64,000 bases of DNA from Aquincola tertiaricarbonis (lineage in GTDB: Bacteria; Pseudomonadota; Gammaproteobacteria; Burkholderiales; Burkholderiaceae_C): NCBI RefSeq assembly GCF_023573145.1, contig NZ_CP097635.1, positions 2,170,001 to 2,234,000 of the forward strand, in the 5' to 3' direction. This document shows, piece by piece, positions 50,120-58,582 of the stretch. Under the pieces are notes generated by a model. That model was not told the DNA's origin. It saw only the letters and a program-made list of their open reading frames with translations, and searched no databases. The position numbers and the translations under genes were made by a program. The number at the start of each line of letters is the position of its first letter. Position 1 is the first letter of the stretch.

Positions 50120-50743
50120 ATGGACGAGGTGATCGGACTCTTTCCCACGCCCTTCATGCGCCTGCCCGCCACGCTGGATGCCGCGCTGGTGAAGGCGCTG
50201 GTCGAACACTTCTCGGCCCGCGCCGCGGTGGAGAACAACGCTTCGGCCCAGCTGTCGCACACCCGCATGCTCAAGCCCAGCGACAGCCCCTTGCTGGTGG
50301 CGGTGGCCGAACGCCTCACGCCCAAGCTGGCCGAGTTCGGCACGCTGCTGTTCGGTGAGCGGCTGGGCTGGTCGCTCAAGGAAATGTGGGTCAACGTGCT
50401 GGAGCAGGGTGGCCGCCAGGCCATGCACAACCATGCCAACAGCTTCATCTCGGGCGTGGTCTACCTCACGCCCACGCACCCCGAAGCCCGCACCGTGTTC
50501 ATGAAGTCGCCCGGCGGCACCGACTTCTCGTTCAAGAACGACCATGAAGGCAGCCGCACCGGCCCCTACAACGCCGACAAGTGGATCAGCCCCGAGCCGA
50601 TGCCCGGCGACCTGGTGCTGTTTCCCAGCTACCTGATGCATGCGGTGCCGCCCAACCCGGGCGAGCTGCGCATCACCCTGGCCTTCAACGCCATCCCCAC
50701 GCGGCTGGATTCGTGGGGCTACCGCATCGGCTTCACCGGCTGA
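50120..50743 (+). CDS. 2-oxoglutarate/Fe(II) oxygenase (TIGR02466-like)
   Basis: A 207-residue putative 2OG oxygenase: LFPTPFMRLPATLDAALVKA, WVNVLEQGGRQAMHNHANSF, ISGVVYLTPTHPEARTVFM, DLVLFPSYLMHAVPPNPGEL and RITLAFN. His residues in AMHNH and LMHAV and an Arg in LRITLAFN provide Fe and 2OG ligands as in the PF13759 family. Substrate unknown. The next gene begins immediately after the stop, so they are co-transcribed. Confidence 0.83.
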   Translation: MDEVIGLFPTPFMRLPATLDAALVKALVEHFSARAAVENNASAQLSHTRMLKPSDSPLLVAVAERLTPKLAEFGTLLFGERLGWSLKEMWVNVLEQGGRQAMHNHANSFISGVVYLTPTHPEARTVFMKSPGGTDFSFKNDHEGSRTGPYNADKWISPEPMPGDLVLFPSYLMHAVPPNPGELRITLAFNAIPTRLDSWGYRIGFTG

Positions 50744-50744
50744 G

Positions 50745-53423
50745 GTGAACTTGCCTAGACAAGCCACGCTGGTTGCACGTCCCGTGCCGTCGTCCACCGC
50801 CACGGCGAGCGCCGGCTGGCGCGCCGCGCTGCTGCTGATGCTGGCGTCCGGCGCCTCGGCGCTGGGCTACCAGATCGTGTGGACGCAGCAGGCCTCGCTG
50901 TGGCTGGGTCATGAGACGGCGGCGGTGCTGGCGGTGGTGGCCGCCTTCTTCGGCGGGCTGGCGCTGGGTGCGCTGGCGCTGGCACCGCGCATCGGCCGCA
51001 GCCTGCGGCCGGCCCGCTGGTATGCCGGCTGCGAGCTGCTGATCGGCGGCTGGAGCCTGGTGCTGGCGCTGCTGATGGCACCGGCGGCCGAAGGGATGCT
51101 GTCGCTCACCGGTCCGCAGCCGGGCATGGCCTGGCAGTGGGCGGTGGCCTTCTTCGGCAGCTTCGTGCTGCTGCTGCCGGCCACGGCCGCGATGGGCGCC
51201 ACGCTGCCGGCGATGGAACGGGTGCTGGCCCCGGTGCACGACGGCGCGATCCCTACCGCGGATGCCGGCCGGCGGCTGGCGGGCCTGTATGCCGGCAACA
51301 CCGCCGGCGCGGTGCTGGGCGTGCTGGCCGTGGCCTTCTGGGCGGTGCCCACCTGGGGCCTGGCCCGCACCGCGGCCGGCTGCGCGGTGCTCAACCTGTT
51401 GTGTGCGGTGCTGGCCTGGTCGTGGTTCGACCGTGCGCAGCCGGCCCTGCGTGAGGCGGCAGCGGACGCCTCACAGCGCAGCCGTCTGCCCGTGCTGCTG
51501 GCCGCCACCGGCGCGCTGGGCATCGGCTATGAAGTGCTGGTGGTGCGCGTGCTCAGCCAGGTGACGGAGAACACCGTCTATACCTTCGCGATGCTGCTGG
51601 CGGTGTACTTGCTGGGCAGCGCCCTGGGGGCGGCGCTGTATGCCCGCTGGCGCCGCCGCCCATCGCCGCAGGCGGCTGACGACCGCACCGTGCGCGACCG
51701 CCTGCTGGCCGCGCTGGCCATGGCCTGCCTGGCCGGCACCGCGGTGCTCTACGGGGCTGAAGCCTTGAAGGCCTGGGCCCTGGACCTGCTGCTGCCGCTG
51801 GCCGGGCCCAGCCTGGCCGCGCCGCTGGCGGCCGAGGCGCTGCTGGCGCTGCTGGCCTTTCTGCCGCCCACCCTGGTGATGGGCGCGCTGTTCAGCCACC
51901 TGTGCGCGCAGGCGGCGCTGGTGGGCATCGGCTGGGGCCGCTGCCTGGGCCTCAACACCTTGGGCGCGGCGGCGGCACCGCTGTTGTTCGGCGTGCTGGC
52001 GGTGCCCGCCCTCGGCGCCAAGCCGGCGCTGCTGCTGGTGGTCGCCGCTTACCTGGCGCTGTGCAGCGGCCGGGCCTGGGCCACCGTGCCGGCCTGGGCC
52101 GTGGTGTGCGCCGGCCTGCTGCTGGCAGTGGCCACGCCGCCCTTGCGCTTCGTCGAACTGCCGGAGGGCGGCCGCATCGTCCGCTACACCGAAGGGCCGA
52201 TGGCCGCGGTGAGCGTGGTGGAAGACGCGCAGGGCGTGGCCCGCCTGCGCATCAACAACCGCCAGCAGGAAGGCAGCAGCGCCACGCTGGCGGCCGATGC
52301 CCGCCAGGCCCTGCTGCCGCTGCTGATGCACCCGGACCCGCGCCGCGCCTTGTTCCTGGGTCTGGGCACCGGCCTCACCGCCACCACGGCCGCGCAGGAC
52401 GCGGCGCTGCAGGTGGACGCGGTGGAACTGCTGCCCGAGGTGGTCGAGGCCGCGGCCGATTTCCGCGAGCGGGTGTTCGACGGCCAGCCCCAGTCCAGGC
52501 TGCATCCGTTGGTGGCCGATGCGCGCCGCTTCGTGCGCACCAGCGCCCAGCGCTACGACCTGGTGGTGGCCGACAACTTCCACCCGGCGCGCAGCGGCTC
52601 GGGTGCGCTGTACACGGTGGAGCACTTCCGCGCGGTGCAGGCCCGGCTGGCGCCGGGTGGCCTGTTCTGCCAATGGCTGCCGCTGCACCAGCTGGACTTG
52701 GCCACGCTGCGCAGCATCGTGCGCAGCTTCCAGGCGGTGTACCCGCAGGCCACCATGGTGCTGGCCACCCACAGCCTGGACACACCGGTGGTGGGCCTGC
52801 TGGCGCGCGAGGGCGATGCACCGTGGTCGGTGGCGCAGGTGCAGGCCCGCCTGGCCGGCGCGGCGCTGCCGGTGCAGCCGGCCGTCTTCGGCCTGCCCGA
52901 TGCCTGGGCCGTGCTGGGCAGCTTCATCGCCGGGCCGGCGGCACTGACGCAGTGGTCGGCCAGCGCGGCGCTGAACACCGACGACCACCCCGTGGTGGCC
53001 TACGCCGCGCCGCGCATCACCTACCTGGCCGATTCGCTGCCGCGCGACCGGCTGCTGGCCTTGCTGCAGGCGGTGCAGGTGCAGCCGGTGGAGGTGCTGG
53101 GCTTGGCCGCCGAGGGCACTGCCGATGGCACCGCCGACGCCGGCCGCCTGGCGGCCTACTGGTCGGCGCGCCAGCGCTTCCTGCAGGCGGGGCGCGACGT
53201 GAAGCCATCGGCCGACGTGCGCTACATGCTGGCCCAGCTGCGCGAGCCGCTGCTGGCCGTGCTGCGCACCAGCCCCGACTTCCAGCCCGCGGCCGAGCCG
53301 TTGCGCCGCATGGCCGCGGCCCTGGCCGCCACCGACCCGGTGGCCGGCCGTGCACTGCAGGTGGAACTGGACGCCGCGATCGCGTCATCGAACCGCCTTC
53401 AAGCTGTCAAAGACGGTTTCTAG
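50745..53423 (+). CDS. Membrane-fused spermidine-synthase-like protein
   Basis: About 892 residues. The first ~470 are hydrophobic, with about 12 membrane helices (LLLMLASGASALGYQIVWTQ at the start, as in SpeE-fused transporters). The C-terminal part (about 480-720) is an aminopropyltransferase/methyltransferase fold with ALFLGLGTGLTATTAAQDA (SAM loop, ~535), VDAVELLPEVVEAA and YDLVVADNFHPARSGSG, then LYTVEHFRAVQARLAPGGLF. The start is the GTG at 50745 or a later alternative; the longer frame overlaps the oxygenase gene. Such fusions are common in betaproteobacteria; the product is unknown. 1 bp after the 2OG oxygenase gene. Confidence 0.85.
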   Translation: MNLPRQATLVARPVPSSTATASAGWRAALLLMLASGASALGYQIVWTQQASLWLGHETAAVLAVVAAFFGGLALGALALAPRIGRSLRPARWYAGCELLIGGWSLVLALLMAPAAEGMLSLTGPQPGMAWQWAVAFFGSFVLLLPATAAMGATLPAMERVLAPVHDGAIPTADAGRRLAGLYAGNTAGAVLGVLAVAFWAVPTWGLARTAAGCAVLNLLCAVLAWSWFDRAQPALREAAADASQRSRLPVLLAATGALGIGYEVLVVRVLSQVTENTVYTFAMLLAVYLLGSALGAALYARWRRRPSPQAADDRTVRDRLLAALAMACLAGTAVLYGAEALKAWALDLLLPLAGPSLAAPLAAEALLALLAFLPPTLVMGALFSHLCAQAALVGIGWGRCLGLNTLGAAAAPLLFGVLAVPALGAKPALLLVVAAYLALCSGRAWATVPAWAVVCAGLLLAVATPPLRFVELPEGGRIVRYTEGPMAAVSVVEDAQGVARLRINNRQQEGSSATLAADARQALLPLLMHPDPRRALFLGLGTGLTATTAAQDAALQVDAVELLPEVVEAAADFRERVFDGQPQSRLHPLVADARRFVRTSAQRYDLVVADNFHPARSGSGALYTVEHFRAVQARLAPGGLFCQWLPLHQLDLATLRSIVRSFQAVYPQATMVLATHSLDTPVVGLLAREGDAPWSVAQVQARLAGAALPVQPAVFGLPDAWAVLGSFIAGPAALTQWSASAALNTDDHPVVAYAAPRITYLADSLPRDRLLALLQAVQVQPVEVLGLAAEGTADGTADAGRLAAYWSARQRFLQAGRDVKPSADVRYMLAQLREPLLAVLRTSPDFQPAAEPLRRMAAALAATDPVAGRALQVELDAAIASSNRLQAVKDGF

Positions 53424-53465
53424 ACTGCGGCAAACGCACCCACACCATCACGAGGAGGTTGTCCC

Positions 53466-54104
53466 ATGAAGCATCTTGCGCTCATCGCCGCGCTGGCTGC
53501 GGCCAGTGCCGCCCCGGCCTTCGCGGCCACGCCCGTCACCCTCACCTTCGAAGGCGTGGGCGACTACGGCACCGAAGTGGGCGAGTTCTACAACGGCGGC
53601 ACCAGTGGCGCCGGCCACATGGGCAGCAACGTCGGCGTGTCCTTCACCTCGCCGATGCTGTCGTTGACCAACGACGTGCTGGGCCCGTACTTCTCGAACG
53701 CACCCAGCGCCGGCACCGTGGCCTTCGTGCAGGGCGGAGATGCCTTCGTCAACGTGGCCGCCGGCTTCTCGGGCTACCTGTCGTTCTTCTATGCCTCCAC
53801 CGCGCAGCTGAACAACACGGTCAACGTGTACTCGGGCCTGAACGGCTCCGGCACGCTGCTGGGTTCGATGAGCCTGAACGCCAATGCCACCGCCGGCTGC
53901 AGCGACACGGCCTTCTGCAACTGGGAAAAGACCAGCCTGGTGTTCGGAGGCCTGGCCCGCTCGATCCAGTTCGCGGACACGCAAGGCGCCGTGGCCTTCG
54001 ACAACCTGACCCTGGCTCCGGTGCCCGAGCCCAGCACCTATGCGCTGATGGCCGGTGGCCTTGGTGCCATCCTGTTCCTGGCTCGCCGTCGTCGCGAGGA
54101 CTGA
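53466..54104 (+). CDS. PEP-CTERM sorted exported protein
   Basis: A 212-residue protein with a Sec signal (LIAALAAASAAPAFA), a Gly/Ser/Asn-rich middle with VTLTFEGVGDYGTEVGEF, and a C-terminal PEP-CTERM tag: VPEPSTYALMAGGLGAILF followed by a short Arg-rich end. It is processed by an exosortase (EpsH/XrtA type) in genomes that have one; none is in this window. A good ribosome site (GAGGAGG) precedes the ATG. Confidence 0.93.
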   Translation: MKHLALIAALAAASAAPAFAATPVTLTFEGVGDYGTEVGEFYNGGTSGAGHMGSNVGVSFTSPMLSLTNDVLGPYFSNAPSAGTVAFVQGGDAFVNVAAGFSGYLSFFYASTAQLNNTVNVYSGLNGSGTLLGSMSLNANATAGCSDTAFCNWEKTSLVFGGLARSIQFADTQGAVAFDNLTLAPVPEPSTYALMAGGLGAILFLARRRRED

Positions 54105-54107
54105 ACC

Positions 54108-54175
54108 CCCAAGCTCGCGTTGCTCGCTGCCCCCCGAGGGGGCGCACCCGCCCTTGGGGCGGCCCGGCGGGCGGG
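54108..54175. repeat. GC-rich double-hairpin element (dispersed-repeat type)
   Basis: Just after the PEP-CTERM stop come CCCCC-GA-GGGGG (54131-54142) and CCGCCC-TTG-GGGCGG (54148-54162), then GGCCCGGCGGGCGGG. The surrounding words (AAGCTCGCGTTGCTCGCTGCC ... CTTGGGGCGGCCCGGCGG, quoted in parts) resemble the palindromic repeats scattered through Burkholderiales genomes. It may also act as a bidirectional terminator between the convergent PEP-CTERM and LysR genes. Confidence 0.6.
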
Positions 54176-54317
54176 TGGTCTTTGCCCGGTCACATCCAAC
54201 GACAACCGCGGCGCCAATGGCGCCGCATCGGTGCAACCGGTCGGTTCAGCCGCTGCACCGCCTTCAAGGCCCGCTTCACCCTGGCCGGGGTGGGCGGGCT
54301 TGTTTTTTGGCGGGGGC

Positions 54318-55232
54318 TCAGCTGCGCTTGCGCACCCTCGCCGGCGGCTGGCGCAGCGCGTCCACCACCAGCGAGAAGGCCGGTGATGGCTGGCGGCGGT
54401 GCGGGTAGTACAGGTAGTAGCCTTCGAAGGGCGGGCACCAGTCCTCCAGCACGCGTTGCAGCCGACCTTCTTCGAGGTGCGGCGCGAATTCCTCTTCCGG
54501 CAGGTAGGCGATGCCCAGGCCCTGCAGCGCCGCCTGCACGATGTGCGGCGTGCTGTTCAGCGTCACCTGGCCGGTGACCCGCACCTTCAGATGCTTGTCG
54601 CGGCGCTCGAACTCCCAGGCATAGAGGCCGCCCAGCGTCGGAAAGCGCAGGTTGATGCAGCGGTGCCCGGTCAGGTCTTGCGGTACCTTGGGTGGCGCAT
54701 GGCGCGCGAAGTACTCGGGCGTGGCCACCGCGGCCATGCGCAGCCGCGGGCCGATGGGCACGGCGATCATGTCCTTGTCGATGGTGTCGCCCAGGCGCAC
54801 GCCGGCATCGAAGCGGTCGGCCACGATGTCGCGAAAGCCGTAGTTCACGTCGAACTCGAGCTGGATGTCGGGGTAGGCCAGCAGCAGCGGCGCCAGCCGG
54901 GGCAGCAGCGTGCTGCGCAGCACGTGGTCGCCACAGGTGATGCGCACGGTGCCGGAGGGCTTGTCGCGCAGCGCCGACAGCTCGTCCAGCTCGGACTCGA
55001 TCTCGTCGAAGCGGTGGCCGATGGCCTGCAGCAGCCGCTCACCGGCCGCGGTGGGCGACACGCTGCGGGTGGTGCGGGTGAGCAGCCGGATCTCCAGCCG
55101 CGCTTCCAGCCCGCTGATGGCCTGGCTGAGCGCCGACTGCGTGACCCCCAGCAGGGCCGCCGCGCGGGTGAAGCTGCCTTCGCGCGCGACGGTGACGAAG
55201 GACAGCAGGTCGTTGAGGTTGCGCTTGATCAC
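54318..55232 (-). CDS. LysR-family transcriptional regulator
   Basis: A 304-residue regulator with a GTG start. The N-terminal helix-turn-helix is LLSFVTVAREGSFTRAAALL, GVTQSALSQAISGLEARLEI, residues 8-47. The effector domain begins GTVRITCGDHVLRSTLLPRL and includes RFDAGVRLGDTIDKDM. It is transcribed away from the hydrolase-SDR pair, the usual arrangement for LysR control of the neighbour operon. Confidence 0.94.
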   Translation of the reverse strand: MIKRNLNDLLSFVTVAREGSFTRAAALLGVTQSALSQAISGLEARLEIRLLTRTTRSVSPTAAGERLLQAIGHRFDEIESELDELSALRDKPSGTVRITCGDHVLRSTLLPRLAPLLLAYPDIQLEFDVNYGFRDIVADRFDAGVRLGDTIDKDMIAVPIGPRLRMAAVATPEYFARHAPPKVPQDLTGHRCINLRFPTLGGLYAWEFERRDKHLKVRVTGQVTLNSTPHIVQAALQGLGIAYLPEEEFAPHLEEGRLQRVLEDWCPPFEGYYLYYPHRRQPSPAFSLVVDALRQPPARVRKRS

Positions 55233-55330
55233 GGCGTCAGTGTCCCACTCGGATTGATCAGTTTGGCTAATGGAGCATAGAAGCTTTGATTAGCTAGTCA
55301 AGCGGGCCGCGGATTTCCAGAATTCGCTCC
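55233..55330. promoter_or_regulatory. Divergent control region, LysR gene / hydrolase operon
   Basis: 98 bp that are AT-richer than the flanks. LysR-type T-N11-A candidates include ATT...AAT arms at 55253-55271 and TTGA...TCAA arms at 55286-55301 around a TAGCTA core. Probably bound by the adjacent LysR regulator. Confidence 0.5.
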
Positions 55331-56482
55331 ATGAACCAACCGCTTGAAAGCCCTGGCGCGCAGGGCATGGACCGTCGCAGCGCGCTCAAGATCACCGCCG
55401 CCACGCTGGGCGTGGCCAGCCTGGGTGCACAGGCCGCACCCCGGGCCGGCAGCACCGCGCCGGCGCTGGGCAGTGCCTGGGACAAGACCTTCCCCCGCAG
55501 CGACAAGGTCGTGCACCGCAAGGTGAGCTTTCGCAACCGCTACGGCATCACGCTGGCGGCCGACCTGTACCAGCCCCGGGGCGCCAGCGGCCGGCTGGCC
55601 GCACTGGCCATCAGCGGGCCCTTCGGCGCGGTCAAGGAGCAGTCGTCGGGCCTGTATGCGCAGACCCTGGCCGAGCGCGGCTTCGTGACGCTGGCCTTCG
55701 ACCCTTCGTACACGGGTGAAAGCGGTGGCCTGCCGCGCCACGTGGCCTCGCCCGACATCAACACCGAAGACTTCAGCGCTGCGGTGGACTTTCTCGGCCT
55801 GCAGCCGAACGTCGACCGCCAGCGCATCGGCGCCATCGGCATCTGCGGCTTCAGCGGCATGGTGCTGACGGCCGCTTCCGCCGACCCGCGCATCAAGGCG
55901 GTGGCCACCACCTCGATGTACGACATGTCGCGCAGCATCAGCCGCGGCTACCAGGATGGCTACACGCCGGCGCAGCGCCAGCAGGTGCTGGCCTACCTGG
56001 GCGAGCAGCGCTGGGCCGATGCGGAAAGCGGCCGCTATGCCCCCGGCCTGCATGAGCTGCCGTTTGATGCGCAAGGCCGCATCGTCACGGGCACACGGGT
56101 GCTGCCCGAGACGCTGCCTGCCAACCCCAACCCGGTGCTGCGCGCCTTCTTCGACTACTACCGGCAGCCGCGCGGCTTTCATCCCCGCAGCATCAACTCC
56201 ACCAGCGCGTGGACGGCCACCACGCCGATGGCGTTCTTCGCCTTCCCGATGCATGCGCACATCGGGATGATCGCGCCGCGCCCGGTGCTGCTGGTGGCTG
56301 GCGAGAACGCGCATTCGCGCTACTACTCGGAAGACGCTTACCAGGCCGCCAGCGGCCCCAAGGAACTGCTGATCGTGCCGGGCGCGGACCACGTAGACCT
56401 CTACGACCGGCTGGACAAGATCCCGTTCGACCGGCTCACCGACTTCTTCCGCCAGCATCTGGCGGGCCAGGCCGCGGCCTGA
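55331..56482 (+). CDS. Exported alpha/beta hydrolase (YcjY/dienelactone-hydrolase-like)
   Basis: A 383-residue hydrolase with a twin-arginine-like signal (MDRRSALKITAATLGVASLG, cut near AQA). The fold is shown by GITLAADLYQPRGASGRLAA, FDPSYTGESGGLPRHVASPD, and the nucleophile region RIGAIGICGFSGMVLTAAS, as in the GICG(S/F)xG pattern of this family; GADHVDLYDR gives the His. Substrate unknown. Starts 98 bp from the divergent LysR gene; the SDR gene follows after 17 bp. Confidence 0.87.
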   Translation: MNQPLESPGAQGMDRRSALKITAATLGVASLGAQAAPRAGSTAPALGSAWDKTFPRSDKVVHRKVSFRNRYGITLAADLYQPRGASGRLAALAISGPFGAVKEQSSGLYAQTLAERGFVTLAFDPSYTGESGGLPRHVASPDINTEDFSAAVDFLGLQPNVDRQRIGAIGICGFSGMVLTAASADPRIKAVATTSMYDMSRSISRGYQDGYTPAQRQQVLAYLGEQRWADAESGRYAPGLHELPFDAQGRIVTGTRVLPETLPANPNPVLRAFFDYYRQPRGFHPRSINSTSAWTATTPMAFFAFPMHAHIGMIAPRPVLLVAGENAHSRYYSEDAYQAASGPKELLIVPGADHVDLYDRLDKIPFDRLTDFFRQHLAGQAAA

Positions 56483-56499
56483 CATCCAAGGAAACTCTC

Positions 56500-57243
56500 A
56501 TGATCAAGGACAAGGTCGTCATCATCAGCGGTGCCTCTTCCGGCATCGGCGAAGCCACCGCGCGCCTGCTGGCCCGCCAGGGCGCACGGGTGGTGCTGGG
56601 CGCACGCCGCGAAGACCGGCTGCAGCAGATCGCGCAGGACATCCGCGCCCGCGGCGGCGCCGCGGTCTGGCGCACGCTGGACGTGACCCGGCAGGAGGAC
56701 AACGACCGCCTGGTGGAGCTGGCCAAGGCCGAGTTCGGCCGCGTGGACGTGAGCTTCCTCAACGCCGGCCTGATGCCGGTCTCGCCGCTGTCGGCGATGA
56801 AGACGCACGAGTGGCACCAGATGGTGGACGTCAACATCAAGGGCGTGCTCAACGGCGTGGCGGCGGTGCTGCCCAGCTTCATCGCCCAGAAGTCGGGTCA
56901 GGTGATCGCCACCTCGTCGGTGGCGGGCCTGAAGGCCTACCCGGGCTGTGCGGTGTACGGCGGCAGCAAATGGTTCGTGCGCAACTTCATGGAGGTGCTG
57001 CGCATGGAGTCGGCGACGGAAGGCACGAACATCCGCACCACCACCATCTACCCGGCGGCCATCAACACCGAGCTGCTGGGCAGCATCAGCGATGCTTCCA
57101 CGCTGGGGGCGATGCAGGGCCTGTACCAGACCTACGGCATCGCGCCCGAGCGCATCGCCAGTGTGGTGGCCTTCGCGATCGACCAGCCGGAGGACACCAC
57201 GGTCAACGAGTTCACCGTCGGTCCGGCCAACCAGCCCTGGTAG
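56500..57243 (+). CDS. Short-chain dehydrogenase/reductase
   Basis: A 247-residue SDR. The nucleotide loop is IISGASSGIGEATARLL (TGxxxGIG-type), the acidic/Arg region GARREDRL suggests NADP(H), the NAG-like motif is FLNAGLM, and the catalytic Tyr-Lys is in CAVYGGSKWF (YxxxK) after TSSVAG. AAGG ahead of the ATG is the ribosome site. It forms an operon with the hydrolase gene and runs 32 bp into the 3' end of the convergent permease gene. Confidence 0.94.
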   Translation: MIKDKVVIISGASSGIGEATARLLARQGARVVLGARREDRLQQIAQDIRARGGAAVWRTLDVTRQEDNDRLVELAKAEFGRVDVSFLNAGLMPVSPLSAMKTHEWHQMVDVNIKGVLNGVAAVLPSFIAQKSGQVIATSSVAGLKAYPGCAVYGGSKWFVRNFMEVLRMESATEGTNIRTTTIYPAAINTELLGSISDASTLGAMQGLYQTYGIAPERIASVVAFAIDQPEDTTVNEFTVGPANQPW

Positions 57244-58582
57244 GCCAGCGCCAGGCCAGCGCGGCCGCCACCAGCGCGGCCGCGGCCAGGCCGGCCAATG
57301 ACAGGGCCGCCGCATCCTCCGGCCGCGGGCTGGCGGTGAAGCGCGGCTGCGCCGCGAAGTCATGGCGGGTGAAGCGCCGCTCGTCGAACAGGTAGGGGTA
57401 GTAGTACTGCCGCAGCCGCGCATGGAAGGCGGCGATGTCGTCCTGGTAGGCCAGCTGGGCCTGCAGGTCGGTCTGGGCCTGGCGGTGCAACGCCGTCTGC
57501 ACCCCCACGCCGGGCAGCAGCCAGCCCAGGCGGGCCGTCCATTGCTGGCGGGCCAGCAGGCTGGCGCGGTAGGCCTGGAACGCTTCAGCCACCGATTCGT
57601 CGCCCAGCTGCTGGAAGGCGTAGTACCACTTCCAGCTGAAGCCGGCGGGCAGCGCCGTGCTGTGCTGCCACTGCGGATGGCCGCTGAAAAAGCGCTGCAG
57701 CGTGGCCTCGCGCGGCTCGTCCCAGCCGCCGTGCACCGCTTGCCGCTGCGCCAGCATCAGGTCCACGCCCTGGTGCACCGGCACCGCGCGGGCCAGCACC
57801 GCATTGGCCAGCGTGGGCAGCAGCAGCGTCAGCAGCACCCAGCCGCCCACCAGCGCGGTGGCACTGGCGGCCGGGCTGGCGATGCGGGTGGCCAGCACCA
57901 CCGACAGCGCAGCCCAGAACAGCACATAGGCCGTGGTGGCCGCCACCACGCCGGCCAGCAGCAGCCCCGGCATGCCTTGCCACAGGGCCGCGATCAGCAC
58001 CGGCAGCAGCAGCCCGCCCAGGGCCAGCCCCGCGCGCAAGCCGGCGCGGCGCAGCCACAGCCCGCGCCCGCTGCCGCCAGGCAAGGCCAGCAGCAGCCCC
58101 AGCCGGCCGGCACGCCGCTCGCCCGACACCAGGTCGTACAGCAGCGCGATCAGCACCAGCGGCGCCAGGTACACCAGCACGAAGGCATAGTCGAAGCGGC
58201 CCGCCAGCGCCAGCTCGGGGTTGAAGGTCTCGCCTTCATGCAGCTGTGCCTGCAGCGCCAGTGCACGCACCCGCAGCACGTAGGGCGTGGCATCGCGCAG
58301 GCCCAGCGCCAGGAAGGCGGCCGGCGAAGGCGCATCCCAGGTGTCGTGGAAGGTATAGTAGGCGGCGGTGCCCGCCTCACCCGCACGGGTGAGCTTGGCG
58401 GCCTGGTCTTGCAGCACCTGCTGCTGCAGCTGCGCCAGGTGGGCCAGCGTGTGCTGCTGGCGGGCCGCCTCGCGCAGGCCGGCCAGCACCGCCAGCGTGG
58501 ACAGCGCCAGCAGCAGCACCAGCGCGGCCACGTCCGGCCGGCTGCGCACCAGCAGGCGCGCTTCATGGGTCCAGGCATTCAT
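57212..58582 (-). CDS. ABC-2 type permease (DUF3526-like), second
   Basis: A 456-residue membrane protein. An N-terminal helix (VAALVLLLALSTLAVLAGLR) is followed by a periplasmic segment, then helices around FVLVYLAPLVLIALLYDLVS, GERRAGRLGLLLALPGG, VLIAALWQGMPGLLL, and a final pair (LSLAGLAAAALVAAALAW) after a second periplasmic domain. The VSGERxxGR pattern is typical of ABC-2 permeases. The ATG at 58582 overlaps the upstream permease stop by 4 bp. Probably one half of a permease heterodimer with the next gene upstream. Substrate unknown. Confidence 0.83.
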   Translation of the reverse strand: MNAWTHEARLLVRSRPDVAALVLLLALSTLAVLAGLREAARQQHTLAHLAQLQQQVLQDQAAKLTRAGEAGTAAYYTFHDTWDAPSPAAFLALGLRDATPYVLRVRALALQAQLHEGETFNPELALAGRFDYAFVLVYLAPLVLIALLYDLVSGERRAGRLGLLLALPGGSGRGLWLRRAGLRAGLALGGLLLPVLIAALWQGMPGLLLAGVVAATTAYVLFWAALSVVLATRIASPAASATALVGGWVLLTLLLPTLANAVLARAVPVHQGVDLMLAQRQAVHGGWDEPREATLQRFFSGHPQWQHSTALPAGFSWKWYYAFQQLGDESVAEAFQAYRASLLARQQWTARLGWLLPGVGVQTALHRQAQTDLQAQLAYQDDIAAFHARLRQYYYPYLFDERRFTRHDFAAQPRFTASPRPEDAAALSLAGLAAAALVAAALAWRWPTRAGWPDRR

